33,091 nt of DNA from Streptomyces sp. Isolate_45 (GCF_024721315.2 NZ_JANFAK020000098.1:1-33091); one strand, 5' to 3'. Counted from the first letter of the stretch, positions 23,606-31,464 are shown. Notes: generated by a model from the letters alone, not told the origin. Translations and numbers: made by a program.

Positions 23606-24454
23606 CCCCCGCACGTGCGGCGGCACGGCCGTGAGCAGGACCAGGCCGGCCGCCGCCAGCACGCCGCTCGTCGTCGCGGCCAGCGCGCCGACGGTCCCGT
23701 AGCGGAAGCCCTCGTCGAACAAGGAGATCCCGACCGCCGCCGCGACCACCGGATTGACGACCGTCACCGTGGCCAGCGGCGCGGTCAGCCCGGCGCCGCG
23801 GTACGCCGCCTGGGACAGCAGCAGTCCGCCCGCCGCCAGCAGGCCGATCGCCGCCAGGTCCGGCCACAGCGCGGCCAGGGCGCCCGGCGTGAAGCTCTCC
23901 GCCACCGACTTGGTGAACACCGAACCCATCCCGAAGGCCGCGCCGGCCGCCGCCGCCAGCAGGACGCTGCGCAGCACGGGGCGGACCACCCGGTGCGCGG
24001 CGAGGAACAGCGCCGCGACCACGGCGCCCGTCACCGCCAGCAGCAGGATCCGTTCCCCTCCCACGAAGGACTGCCGTCCGGCGCCGTCCCCACCCGTCAG
24101 GGCGAGCAGCCCGGCCAGGCCCGCCGTCGCCATGACCGCGCCCCGCCATGCCGCCGCACCCGCCCGGCGCCGTACGAACACGGCCGCCATCGGCAGCGCG
24201 AAGACGATCGTCAGCGCACCGAGGGGCTGGACCAGGCTCAGCGGCCCGTACGCCAGGGCCACCACGTGCAGCAGCGCGCCGAGGCCGTTGAGCCCGACCG
24301 CCACCCACCAGCCGGCCCGGCGCAGGGGCGCGTAACCACGGCCGGGCGAGGTCGCCGCGACACGTTCCTGGACGATCGCACCGCTCGCGTACGCGACGGC
24401 CGACACCAGGCAGAGCAGAACCGACAGGGCCAAGGCACTCATAAGATCCACCAT
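23324..24454 (-). CDS. EamA/DMT-type membrane transporter, antisense C-terminal extension
   Basis: 376 residues as read. Residues 1-280 form about ten transmembrane helices in two related halves (ALALSVLLCLVSAVAYASGA, GPLSLVQPLGALTIVFALPM, GLTAPLATVTVVNPVVAAAV), as in drug/metabolite transporter proteins. The usual end would be near LVLLTAVPPHVRG, at about 23610, but no stop occurs and the frame continues 94 codons through the complementary strand of the Rpf-LysM-M23 gene to 23324. The extension is hydrophilic. Start could be ATG 24454 or ATG 24442 (better spaced from GGTGG). The preceding gene ends 3 bp upstream. Substrate unknown. Confidence 0.8.
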   Translation of the reverse strand: MVDLMSALALSVLLCLVSAVAYASGAIVQERVAATSPGRGYAPLRRAGWWVAVGLNGLGALLHVVALAYGPLSLVQPLGALTIVFALPMAAVFVRRRAGAAAWRGAVMATAGLAGLLALTGGDGAGRQSFVGGERILLLAVTGAVVAALFLAAHRVVRPVLRSVLLAAAAGAAFGMGSVFTKSVAESFTPGALAALWPDLAAIGLLAAGGLLLSQAAYRGAGLTAPLATVTVVNPVVAAAVGISLFDEGFRYGTVGALAATTSGVLAAAGLVLLTAVPPHVRGSDADAVPAQVLQRVDVGAVPGSRTHLEVQVGAAAVARRTGPADALTTGDLLTGLHAERGEVGVLGVPAVGVLDDDLVAVGAGPAGRQDRAGAH

Positions 24455-24457
24455 GCC

Positions 24458-24862
24458 TCAGCCCGGGCGGCCGTTCATCCGCCCAGAGGAGTCATGATCG
24501 CCGTCCGAGTCATCCTCCGGGTATACACCAGGAGGAGTACGTCGAGTCATCGGTCGTACGCGAGCAGTACTCGGGGCCGCCGGGACGACTCCGCGCGCCG
24601 GCCGGAACACGACCTCCCCGGTGTCCGGATCGCATCGGGCCCCCACCGCCAGGGCCGCCCCGAACGCCCGGTCCGCGCGCAGCGCCCGGCGCACCCGGTC
24701 CACGTTCGCCGCGAGGGCGTCGTCCACCTGATCGTCCCCCGGGGGGACGCGCCGCCTGCGCCGCGGGCGCCAGTTCGCCGATCTCGGGCGCGAGGCGCGA
24801 CCGGGAGCATCGACGTCGCGCTTTACGACGCGGGGGACGCGGAGCGTCACGAAGCCATCCAT
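24458..24862 (-). CDS. Hypothetical protein upstream of the transporter
   Basis: 134 residues if ATG 24862 is the start (MDGFVTLRVPRVVKRDV). The C-terminal two thirds have firm codon bias (VDDALAANVDRVRRALRADR, GARCDPDTGEVVFRPARGVV). Residues 22-42 are Arg/Pro-rich; a second frame reads smoothly there (PEIGELAPAAQAARPPG), so a frameshift at the C/G runs around 24738 is possible. The stop is 3 bp before the transporter start, implying coupled expression. No recognised family. Confidence 0.45.
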   Translation of the reverse strand: MDGFVTLRVPRVVKRDVDAPGRASRPRSANWRPRRRRRVPPGDDQVDDALAANVDRVRRALRADRAFGAALAVGARCDPDTGEVVFRPARGVVPAAPSTARVRPMTRRTPPGVYPEDDSDGDHDSSGRMNGRPG

Positions 24863-24907
24863 ACCGTGACAGTCCGCTCGCGGTGCGTGAGGCGCACGGG
24901 GACGGGT

Positions 24908-24937
24908 TTGGTCCCCGGCGCGTCGGCTCCGTACAGT
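24908..24937 (+). promoter_or_regulatory. Probable promoter of the SDR gene
   Basis: TTGGTC (24908-24913), 18-bp spacer, TACAGT (24932-24937), a good match to the primary-sigma consensus of actinomycetes. It lies 64 bp upstream of the ATG at 25001. GAGGAA sits in the leader, rather far (13 nt) from the start. Confidence 0.5.
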
Positions 24938-25000
24938 GGCGGTTTTGAGGACTTCCGCAGCACGCGGACGCGGACGAACGAACGAGGAACGGCAGCGGCC

Positions 25001-26464
25001 ATGACGGTGACCGAAGACAACCACGCCTACGGGCCGGGCATCGACCCCGAGCGTCTTGCCCTCTGCCTCGGCGTGATCGACGAGCTGGACAAGCTGGACG
25101 TCGACCACCCGGACGCCATCACCGTACGCCGCGCCACCGCCGGCCTCTACCGGACGGTCAAGCAGCGCCGCCGCCAGGAGCGCCGTGCCGCCAAGACCGC
25201 CAACGACAAGGCCGTCACCGAGGCGACCGCGACCGGTTCCGCCGAACGGATCGACGACGAGACCCAGGGCAACGCCCTGACCACCGCGGCCAAGGGCCCG
25301 ATCGCCGGAATACTCCAGCGTCCGCGGTCCTGCTACATCTGCAAGACCCGCTACGTCGAGGTCGACGCGTTCTACCACCAGCTCTGCCAGGACTGCGCCG
25401 CCTTCAACCACGCGCGCCGCGACGCCCGCACCGACCTGACGGGGCGGCGCGCACTGCTCACGGGCGGCCGCGCCAAGATCGGCATGTACATCGCGCTGCG
25501 GCTGCTGCGCGACGGCGCGCACACCACCATCACCACGCGCTTCCCCAACGACGCGATCCGCCGCTTCAAGGCGATGCCCGACAGCTCCGAATGGCTGCAC
25601 CGCCTGAAGATCGTCGGCATCGACCTGCGCGACCCGGCCCAGGTCGTCGCCCTCGCCGACTCCGTCGCCGCCGAGGGCCCGCTCGACATCCTGATCAACA
25701 ACGCGGCGCAGACCGTCCGTCGTTCCCCCGGCGCCTACAGCGAGCTGGTCGCGGCGGAGAACGCCCCGCTCCCGGCGGGCGAGCTGCCCTCCGCCGAGGT
25801 CATCGGCACCTTCGGCAGCGGCACCGTCGACCGCGGGGCCGCCCTGTCGTCCGGCAGCGGCGAGAAGCTCAGCGCCCAGGACGTCACCGACCTCGCGCTG
25901 GTCTCCGGCTCGGCCTCCCTGGAGCGGATCGCCGCGGGCACCGCCATCGACGCCGGCGGCCTCGTGCCCGACCTGCACGACACGAACAGCTGGATCCAGA
26001 CGGTGTCCGAGGTGGACCCCGTCGAGCTCCTCGAAGTGCAGCTCTGCAACTCCACCGCGCCGTTCATCCTCATCAGCCGGCTCCGGCCGGCGATGGCCGC
26101 GGCCGGGGCGGGACGCCGCTACGTGGTCAACGTCTCCGCCATGGAAGGGGTGTTCAGCCGCGGTTACAAGGGCGCCGGACACCCGCACACCAACATGGCG
26201 AAGGCCGCGCTGAACATGCTGACGCGCACCAGCGCCCAGGAGATGTTCCAGAAGGACCAGATCCTGATGACCGCCGTCGACACGGGCTGGATCACGGACG
26301 AGCGTCCGCACCCGGACAAGATCCGCCTGGCGGAGGAGGGCTTCCACGCCCCCCTGGACCTGGTCGACGGCGCCGCCCGCGTCTACGACCCGATCGTGCG
26401 CGGCGAGCTCGGCGAGGACCTGTTCGGCGTATTCCTCAAGGACTACGCCCCCGCCAACTGGTAG
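25001..26464 (+). CDS. Zinc-knuckle short-chain dehydrogenase-like protein
   Basis: 487 residues. The N-terminal 100 residues are helical (IDPERLALCLGVIDELDKLD, KQRRRQERRAAKTANDKA). A four-cysteine metal site follows, CYIC and CQDC (Cys111, 114, 129, 132). The SDR domain (146-480) has a nucleotide-binding ALLTGGRAKIG (151-161) and LINNAAQT (231-238), with an inserted segment 245-330. Ser379 in VVNVSAMEG and Lys401 in TNMAKAAL are where the catalytic Ser and Lys belong, but the YxxxK position is TNMAK: Thr397 replaces tyrosine. The protein may bind NAD(P)H without normal SDR chemistry. Substrate unknown. Start ATG 25001 fits codon bias; the open frame upstream does not. Confidence 0.85.
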   Translation: MTVTEDNHAYGPGIDPERLALCLGVIDELDKLDVDHPDAITVRRATAGLYRTVKQRRRQERRAAKTANDKAVTEATATGSAERIDDETQGNALTTAAKGPIAGILQRPRSCYICKTRYVEVDAFYHQLCQDCAAFNHARRDARTDLTGRRALLTGGRAKIGMYIALRLLRDGAHTTITTRFPNDAIRRFKAMPDSSEWLHRLKIVGIDLRDPAQVVALADSVAAEGPLDILINNAAQTVRRSPGAYSELVAAENAPLPAGELPSAEVIGTFGSGTVDRGAALSSGSGEKLSAQDVTDLALVSGSASLERIAAGTAIDAGGLVPDLHDTNSWIQTVSEVDPVELLEVQLCNSTAPFILISRLRPAMAAAGAGRRYVVNVSAMEGVFSRGYKGAGHPHTNMAKAALNMLTRTSAQEMFQKDQILMTAVDTGWITDERPHPDKIRLAEEGFHAPLDLVDGAARVYDPIVRGELGEDLFGVFLKDYAPANW

Positions 26465-26502
26465 GCGCCGCACGGTCGTTCGTCGACCGGTGGAACCACC
26501 GT

Positions 26503-26529
26503 CGAGGACCCCGGGCTCCGGGGTCCTCG
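26503..26529. terminator. Bidirectional hairpin terminator
   Basis: CGAGGACCCCGG (26503-26514) and CCGGGGTCCTCG (26518-26529) form a perfect 12-bp stem with a GCT loop. It sits in the 66-bp gap between two convergent genes and ends 1 bp before the stop of the minus-strand gene. No T-run, as is common in streptomycetes. Confidence 0.75.
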
Positions 26530-26530
26530 C

Positions 26531-26929
26531 TCACCCCACCCCGCGCACGCGCGCGGCGAGCAGTTCGAGGACCGGACGCCAGTCCTCCATCACGCCCGCG
26601 TCCAGGCCTGCGGTCGTCGCCGATTCGGAGGCCTGACGCAGGGTCTCCGCGTCCGGAGCCGGGTGGGGCCGCGCCGGCGCCGGGTGCTCCCGGGCGAGGC
26701 CCGCCACGCGGGCACCCAGGAGCGGCCGTACCTCCCGGGCCAGGCCGTGCAGCAGTCCGGCCACCTGGAGTTCCTTGTCGGACGGGTGCGAGCGCCGCAG
26801 CAGCGCCGCCGTCCGCATTCCGTGATCGCGGCCCCGGTGCGCGTCCAGCAGCTCCATGAGCTCATCGACACTGCCGATCTCCGGCACGTCCGCCACCGCC
26901 ACCGCCGATCCTTCCGTCGTCCGCGCCAT
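26531..26929 (-). CDS. Small degenerate HD-like protein
   Basis: 132 residues from ATG 26929. Residues 12-60 (SVDELMELLDAHRGRDHGMR, then KELQVAGLLHGLAREV) follow the pattern of HD-type oxygenases or phosphohydrolases of the PhnZ/inositol-oxygenase sort, in which ELVVAALLHDIG holds the metal-binding HD pair. Here it reads LLHGL, so the Asp is missing and metal binding is doubtful. The C-terminal part is helical, ending VMEDWRPVLELLAARVR. The longer open frame upstream is not protein-like. No clear ribosome-binding site, so the start is provisional. Confidence 0.6.
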   Translation of the reverse strand: MARTTEGSAVAVADVPEIGSVDELMELLDAHRGRDHGMRTAALLRRSHPSDKELQVAGLLHGLAREVRPLLGARVAGLAREHPAPARPHPAPDAETLRQASESATTAGLDAGVMEDWRPVLELLAARVRGVG

Positions 26930-27203
26930 CGTCCGCGCGCATGCGCCAACCGCCGTCGAGCAGATCGGTCCGGGGCGACGCGCCGGCGTACGACTCGCTG
27001 AACTCCGGGCGAAAAAATGCGGTCCAGCGTGGATTTTACCCTTCCATCGAGCGGGGCCCCGCTCATATGTGTACCCTGATCCGCAAGGAGCCCCACCCGG
27101 GCACCGCTCCACCAAGGCGCCACCGCGTCCGGAAACTCTTATATTTCCCTATCTCCGGCGCGCGTCAGTGCCCGCCGGGTTACGCGACACAAGGGAGTGC
27201 GCG
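26930..27203. other. AT-richer divergent promoter region
   Basis: 274 bp without a convincing gene, clearly richer in A/T than its surroundings (gcgaaaaaatgc, gcgtggattttaccc, ggaaactcttatatttccc). It separates the HD-like gene (minus) from the 56-residue peptide gene (plus). GGAAA (27131-27135) and TTTCC (27144-27148) form a short inverted repeat around CTCTTATA; TATATT at 27139-27144 could be a -10. No single promoter assignment is secure. Confidence 0.4.
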
Positions 27204-27374
27204 GTGACTGAAACGACGAAGCCCGAAAAGACCGTGGAGCGAACGGGTCGGGGGGCGCCCACGAAGTCCGACGAACTCGGCAGCCTCGAAGTGTGGGCAC
27301 GCTCCGCGCCGATCCGCCTGGCGGGCTACGAGGACGACCTGGCCGAACCCCACATCCTGCCCGGCATCGACTAG
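27204..27374 (+). CDS. 56-residue peptide of unknown function
   Basis: GTG 27204 is preceded by AAGGGAG at a 6-nt distance. The product begins MTETTKPEKTVERTGRGAPT and its second half reads SLEVWARSAPIRLAGYEDDL, then AEPHILPGID. The first half is charged and Lys/Thr-rich like a leader; the second has one Trp, one Tyr, an acidic cluster and a C-terminal Gly-Ile-Asp. No cysteine, signal peptide or helix. The architecture recalls RiPP precursors, but no modifying enzyme is recognisable next to it and I do not know the family. It has its own AT-rich upstream region and a strong hairpin downstream, so it is probably a monocistronic gene. Confidence 0.7.
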   Translation: MTETTKPEKTVERTGRGAPTKSDELGSLEVWARSAPIRLAGYEDDLAEPHILPGID

Positions 27375-27399
27375 ATCGCGCCCCGACCGGGGAACCGGT

Positions 27400-27434
27400 C
27401 CGCGCCCCCGCGCCGATGGGCGACGGGGGCGCGG
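27400..27434 (+). terminator. Strong hairpin after the 56-residue peptide gene
   Basis: CCGCGCCCCCG (27400-27410) pairs perfectly with CGGGGGCGCGG (27424-27434). The 13-nt interior itself forms CGCC-GATG-GGCG plus one bulged A, so the stem is effectively 15 bp. It begins 25 bp after the stop. Likely rho-independent terminator or transcript stabiliser. Confidence 0.75.
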
Positions 27435-27530
27435 CGTGTGTGGAGTTCCCGTTCCGCGTCCGCCCTCGGCGTGATCGCTGACGGCGATCACCACTTACCC
27501 GGCCGTGCTCCGGTCGGGCAGTCTCGATCC

Positions 27531-28514
27531 ATGAGACTGCTGATGCTGGGTGGTACCGAATTCGTCGGGCGTGCGATCGTCGAGGACGCCCTGGACCGGG
27601 GCTGGGACGTGACCGTCTTCCACCGCGGTCACCATGCCGCCCCGCCTCGCGCGACCGCGCTCCACGGGGACCGTACGGCCCCCGACGGTCTCGCCGCCCT
27701 CGCCGAGGGGGAGTGGGACCTGGTCGTCGACACCTGGAGCGGCGCCCCCGCCGTGGTGCGCGACAGTGCCCGCCTGTTGGCCGGCCGGGCCGGGCAGTAC
27801 ACGTACATCTCCAGCCGCTCGGTGTACGCCTTCCCCGCTCCGGCCGGTCTCGGCGAGGGCGGCCCGCTCGTCGAGGGAGCCCCCGACGCGGACGCCATCG
27901 CCTACGCCGAGGACAAGCGCGGCGGCGAACTGGCCGCCGAGGCCGCCTTCGGGGACCGTGCGCTGCTGGTGCGGGCGGGCCTGATCATCGGCCCGTACGA
28001 GAACGTCGGCCGGTTGCCCTGGTGGCTGAACCGGGTGGCCCGCGGCGGCCCCCTGTTGGCCCCCGGCCGCCCCGACCTGCCGCTCCAGTACATCGACGTG
28101 CGCGACCTCGCGCGCTGGACCCTGGACTCCGCCGCGTCCGGTCGCGCCGGCGCCTACGACCTGGTCTCCCCGAGTGGCCACGCCACCATGGGCGGCCTCA
28201 TCGCGGCCTGCGCCGCCGCCACCGGCGGCACGGTCGAGCCGCGCTGGACGCCGGACGCCGTGATCGAGGAGGCCGGCATCGAGCCCTGGACCGAGCTGCC
28301 GATCTGGCTCCCCGAGGGCGAGCTGTACGACTTCATGTTCGGCGCCGACGTCACCAAGGCGCTCGACGCCGGCCTGACGTGCAGGCCCGTCGAGGAGACG
28401 GCCGCCGACACCTGGGCCTGGCTGCAGAGCATCGGCGGCGTCGCCCCGCACCGCCCCGACCGCCCGGGCAAGGGCATATCCGCCGAGCGGGAGGCGGCCC
28501 TACTCGGGCTCTGA
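27531..28514 (+). CDS. NAD-dependent epimerase/dehydratase-like protein
   Basis: 327 residues, extended-SDR fold. The nucleotide-binding loop is MLGGTEFVGRAIVEDALDRG at the N-terminus, followed by VTVFHRGHH and DLVVDTWSG. TYISSRSVYAF gives the Ser region; in this group the classical YxxxK is shifted, here AYAEDKRGGE containing Tyr and Lys. The C-terminal substrate domain contains QYIDVRDLARWTLDSA. It resembles the isoflavone-reductase/RNA-binding-like epimerases of actinomycetes with no known substrate. ATG 27531 is chosen because the Rossmann strand starts at once; ribosome-binding site weak. Converges with the next gene and overlaps its 3' end by 15 bp. Confidence 0.85.
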   Translation: MRLLMLGGTEFVGRAIVEDALDRGWDVTVFHRGHHAAPPRATALHGDRTAPDGLAALAEGEWDLVVDTWSGAPAVVRDSARLLAGRAGQYTYISSRSVYAFPAPAGLGEGGPLVEGAPDADAIAYAEDKRGGELAAEAAFGDRALLVRAGLIIGPYENVGRLPWWLNRVARGGPLLAPGRPDLPLQYIDVRDLARWTLDSAASGRAGAYDLVSPSGHATMGGLIAACAAATGGTVEPRWTPDAVIEEAGIEPWTELPIWLPEGELYDFMFGADVTKALDAGLTCRPVEETAADTWAWLQSIGGVAPHRPDRPGKGISAEREAALLGL

Positions 28515-29939
28515 GGCGGCCGGGTCCGTGAGCCGGGTCGGCGGCAGGTACTCGCCCACCAGCGTGCGGTGCCACCACGCGCCCGTCTCGCGGAGCTCCC
28601 GCCGGGTGGTGAACCGGTAGCGGTACAGCCGGGCCCGCACGAAACGTGGCGGGGCTTCCGGGAACGGGTTGTGGCGCAGGAGCCGCAGAGTGTCCCGGTC
28701 GCCCGCGAGCAGCCGCTCGACGAACGGCCCGAACCAGTCACGCGCGTAGCCGGGGGAGAGCGCCGCGAACCACATGAGCCAGTCGAGGCGCAGGTGGTAG
28801 GGGGCGAACTGGCGCGGCAGCCGTCGGAGTTCACCCGGCTTGCCCCTGAAGCCGTACTCCCGCCACACGCCGTCCTCGCGGGGCGTCCGCTCATCGGTGC
28901 CCTCGACCACCACCTCCTCGCGGATCCGGCTGACCGAGCCGAAGGCCCCGTAGGTGTTGACCAGGTGGAGTCCGTCGTAGGAACGGTTCATCACCTGGCG
29001 GCGCGAGATCATGTTGGCGACCGGGTGCCGGCTCAGGACCAGGACCAGCACGGTCACCGCGCACACGAGGACCACGTACCACAGGGGCGCCGCGCGCGAG
29101 GCGGCGGCGGGCGGCGCTCCGGTGAAGCGGGTGAAGTCGATGGCCGACAGGGCGAGCGCGATCGTCAGCCAGTTCAGCCAGGCGAAGTTGCCGGAGAGCA
29201 CCAGCCACAGTTGGGTGGCGACCATCACGGCAGCGGCGAACGAGGCCACCGGCTGGGGGAGGAACAGAAGGAAAGGAACGGCGAGTTGCGTCACGTGGTT
29301 CGCGGCGCACTCCACCCGGTGCAACGGCTTCGGCAGGTGGTGGAAGAACCAGCTGAGCGGCCCGGGCATGGGCTGCGTCTCGTGGTGGTGGTAGAGGCAG
29401 GTGAGCTTGCGCCAGCAGGCGTCGCCCCGCATTTTGATCAGCCCGGCACCGAACTCCACCCGGAACAGCACCCACCACAGCAGCCACAGCACCAGCACGG
29501 GCGGCCCGGTCCGGGCGTTGCCCAGGAAGACGGCGAGGAAGCCCACCTCCAGCAGCAACGACTCCCAGCCGAAGGAGTACCAGGTCTGCCCCACGTTGAC
29601 GATGGACAGGTACAGCAGCCACAGGACGGCCCACATCGCCATGGCCGCGCCCAGCGGGACCACGTCCCCGGCCCCCGCCGCCAGCGCGGCCGCGAGAGCC
29701 GCGCCGGCCCAGGCGCAGCCGGCGAAGAGCCGGTCGGAGTAGTGGAGTTGGAACAGGCTCGGCGCGTGCCGGAACGGCACGTACCGCACGTGGCGCGGGA
29801 CGGGCAGCATGCCGTGGGCCCCGATCAGGGCCCGGAACTGCAGCGCCGCCCCGACGAAGGCGAGGACGTAGACACCGGCGAGGGTCCGCTGGAAGACGAT
29901 CCGGGCCGGCCAGTATCCGGGAGCGGTGAACCAGTCCAT
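28500..29939 (-). CDS. Lipase maturation factor family membrane protein
   Basis: 479 residues, multi-spanning. The N-terminus WFTAPGYWPARIVFQRTLAG, the segment YSFGWESLLLEVGFLAVFLG, and the motif VEFGAGLIKMRGDACWRKLT with LYHHHETQPMPGPLSWFFHH are typical of LMF1-type proteins. A soluble C-terminal domain begins near 330 (VNTYGAFGSVSRIREEVVVE, FRGKPGELRRLPRQFAPYHL). In animals LMF1 assists folding of dimeric lipases in the ER; bacterial members have no proven role. GGAGGGG precedes ATG 29939 very closely. It follows the DUF1990 gene by 11 bp and is probably the last gene of that operon. Confidence 0.9.
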   Translation of the reverse strand: MDWFTAPGYWPARIVFQRTLAGVYVLAFVGAALQFRALIGAHGMLPVPRHVRYVPFRHAPSLFQLHYSDRLFAGCAWAGAALAAALAAGAGDVVPLGAAMAMWAVLWLLYLSIVNVGQTWYSFGWESLLLEVGFLAVFLGNARTGPPVLVLWLLWWVLFRVEFGAGLIKMRGDACWRKLTCLYHHHETQPMPGPLSWFFHHLPKPLHRVECAANHVTQLAVPFLLFLPQPVASFAAAVMVATQLWLVLSGNFAWLNWLTIALALSAIDFTRFTGAPPAAASRAAPLWYVVLVCAVTVLVLVLSRHPVANMISRRQVMNRSYDGLHLVNTYGAFGSVSRIREEVVVEGTDERTPREDGVWREYGFRGKPGELRRLPRQFAPYHLRLDWLMWFAALSPGYARDWFGPFVERLLAGDRDTLRLLRHNPFPEAPPRFVRARLYRYRFTTRRELRETGAWWHRTLVGEYLPPTRLTDPAASEPE

Positions 29940-29950
29940 CCCCTCCAGTA

Positions 29951-30481
29951 TCAGCCGGTCGCGGCCAGTCCGCGCAGGAGGCGGGTCAGCAGCCGGGCGT
30001 AGCCGAGTTGCAGGACGGGGACGATCGGGCCCGCGAGGCGGGTGTACCAGGTGGCCGGGCGGCTGAAGGCGGTCACCTCGAACCACACCGTGCCGTCCTC
30101 GGCGAGCTCCACCAGGAACGATTCCTCGCCGCTCTCCGGGTGCCCGGTCCGGGTGCCGTAGGCGAATCCAGCCCGGTTCGGGGCGTCCGGTACCCAGATC
30201 ACCTCGCACGGCACGGTGATGCGCAGCGGACCGATGCCCAGCCCGATCTCCACCCGCACCCCGGGCGCGGCGGGCCCGTCCGTCCGCACGCGGGCGCCGG
30301 TCGCCCGGTGCATCCCGAACTCCGAGACCGCCCTGCCGGCAGCCTCGAACGCCTCGCGGCCGTGCCCGACGCGGGCCCGGTGGTGCAGGTGGTTGTAGCC
30401 GGCGGGCAGCGGGCGACGGAGGGTGGCGCCGCGGTCCGGATAGTTGAGGGTGTCCCGGGCGGTGCTGGTGAGGCGGGTCAT
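29951..30481 (-). CDS. DUF1990 family protein
   Basis: 176 residues from ATG 30481, with GGAG 8 nt upstream. The sequence has the DUF1990 features: LNYPDRGATLRRPLPAGYNH, a fatty-acid-binding-like beta fold (VRVEIGLGIGPLRITVPCEV, RAGFAYGTRTGHPESGEESF) and a final WFEVTAFSRPATWYTRLAGP. No catalytic function is established for this family. In several actinomycetes it is found next to YndJ-like membrane proteins, as here: 26 bp downstream of one and 11 bp upstream of the lipase-maturation-factor gene. Cytoplasmic by sequence. Confidence 0.85.
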   Translation of the reverse strand: MTRLTSTARDTLNYPDRGATLRRPLPAGYNHLHHRARVGHGREAFEAAGRAVSEFGMHRATGARVRTDGPAAPGVRVEIGLGIGPLRITVPCEVIWVPDAPNRAGFAYGTRTGHPESGEESFLVELAEDGTVWFEVTAFSRPATWYTRLAGPIVPVLQLGYARLLTRLLRGLAATG

Positions 30482-30507
30482 GGGGTGGTCTCCGTTCGGG
30501 GGCGCGT

Positions 30508-31398
30508 TCAGCGGGTCATGGCCCGGCGAGTCGTGGGCATCGGGGCGGGGGTGGGGGTCGGGGGCGAGGTCGGATCCGGGTTCGGGGTCGCGGTGAGGCG
30601 GCGCCAGGCCAGCAGCGAGCACAGGGCGAAGCCGAGCGCGTTGCCGAGGCCGTGCGTCGCGGCCATCCAGGTCAAGGTGGGATGCGCGATTCCGGTGGCC
30701 TCGCCGACCGCCCACCACAGGGCGAGCAGCATCGTGGCGACCAGTACGGCCGAGGACACCGTCAGGAGGATGCCGGTGGTCCGGTCGCGGGCGGTGGGCC
30801 GGAGGTCGCTCCAGGTCACGAGCGCCACGGCCCACATCCCGGCCGTCAGCACCACCGCCCCCAGCAGTTCGGCCCAGTCGTCCACGAAATATCCGAGGAG
30901 CACGAGCAGCGTGCCGGCGGGGACGCTGTACGCCGCCCAGCGCGCCCGGCGCCGTCCACCCGTCGAGCGGCAGACCAGCCCGGCGACCAGGGCCGCCGTG
31001 AAACCGGCGAAGTGGAAGTGGGGGACGGTCAGGGCCAGGATGTCGAGGTCGAAGCCGAAGAGCCGGTACCCGGCCCGCTCGGCGACCAGGGCGGTCCCGG
31101 CGACCGAGGGCGAGACCAGCGCGGTGAGCGCGGCCACCTCGGCGGGGGCGAGCGATCGGGTCAGCAGCAGCCGGACCGGCGCGTGCGCGGCCAGGGCCAG
31201 CGCCGCCAGGGCGTAGAGCACGGCGAGTGCGGTGGCGGCCGCGCCGCGCGGCAGCCACAGGCACAGCGCCCCGGGCAGGGCCGCGAGCGGCCACAGTCGG
31301 GCGGCGGTGCGCAGCCCGGCGGGGTCGATGAGGAGGAGGCCCACGGGGACGACGTAGAACATGCCCAGGGTGACGATCAGGTTGACGAGTACCGTCAC
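30508..31398 (-). CDS. YndJ-like integral membrane protein
   Basis: 296 residues, about eight transmembrane helices (LIVTLGMFYVVPVGLLLI, LWPLAALPGALCLWL, LLVLLGYFVDDWAELLGAVV and others). It carries the His-rich intramembrane motifs LTVPHFHFAGFTAALVAGL and WMAATHGLGNALGFALCSLL, characteristic of the YndJ family, where they could bind metal or haem. The C-terminal 25 residues are Pro/Thr-rich. GTG 31398 has a good AAGGAGG (31404-31410) 5 nt upstream. First gene of a three-gene operon; its promoter is bracketed by two identical palindromes. Function unknown. Confidence 0.8.
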   Translation of the reverse strand: MTVLVNLIVTLGMFYVVPVGLLLIDPAGLRTAARLWPLAALPGALCLWLPRGAAATALAVLYALAALALAAHAPVRLLLTRSLAPAEVAALTALVSPSVAGTALVAERAGYRLFGFDLDILALTVPHFHFAGFTAALVAGLVCRSTGGRRRARWAAYSVPAGTLLVLLGYFVDDWAELLGAVVLTAGMWAVALVTWSDLRPTARDRTTGILLTVSSAVLVATMLLALWWAVGEATGIAHPTLTWMAATHGLGNALGFALCSLLAWRRLTATPNPDPTSPPTPTPAPMPTTRRAMTR

Positions 31399-31409
31399 GG
31401 CACCCTCCT

Positions 31410-31464
31410 TTGAACGTGTTCAAGTTACGGTCGCGACCCTACGGGGTTCGTTGAACATGTTCAA
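31410..31464 (-). promoter_or_regulatory. Promoter with paired TTGAACNNGTTCAA operators
   Basis: Two palindromes, 31410-31423 and 31451-31464, have identical 6-bp arms and a 2-bp centre; their centres are 41 bp apart, close to four helical turns. On the minus strand the upstream one begins with TTGAAC, which serves as -35; 17 bp later comes TAGGGT (31436-31441) as -10. The second palindrome lies between start point and ribosome-binding site and overlaps the latter's AA. This is the layout expected for repression by a dimeric, probably TetR-like, regulator, possibly with looping. No regulator gene is in the window. Confidence 0.75.

Noticed and set aside
23609..23620. Palindrome CCGCACGTGCGG as terminator between convergent genes
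   Set aside because: No loop or T-run, and the transporter frame passes through it; a chance GC palindrome is as likely.
24863..26473. Minus-strand frame opposite the SDR gene, continuous with the hypothetical protein ending at 24458
   Set aside because: Only the part below about 24862 has coding character; the rest mirrors the SDR gene.
27204..27374. Lasso-peptide precursor
   Set aside because: A Gly with Glu eight positions on is present (GYEDDLAE), but the conserved Thr at leader position -2 is absent and no cyclase or protease gene is nearby.
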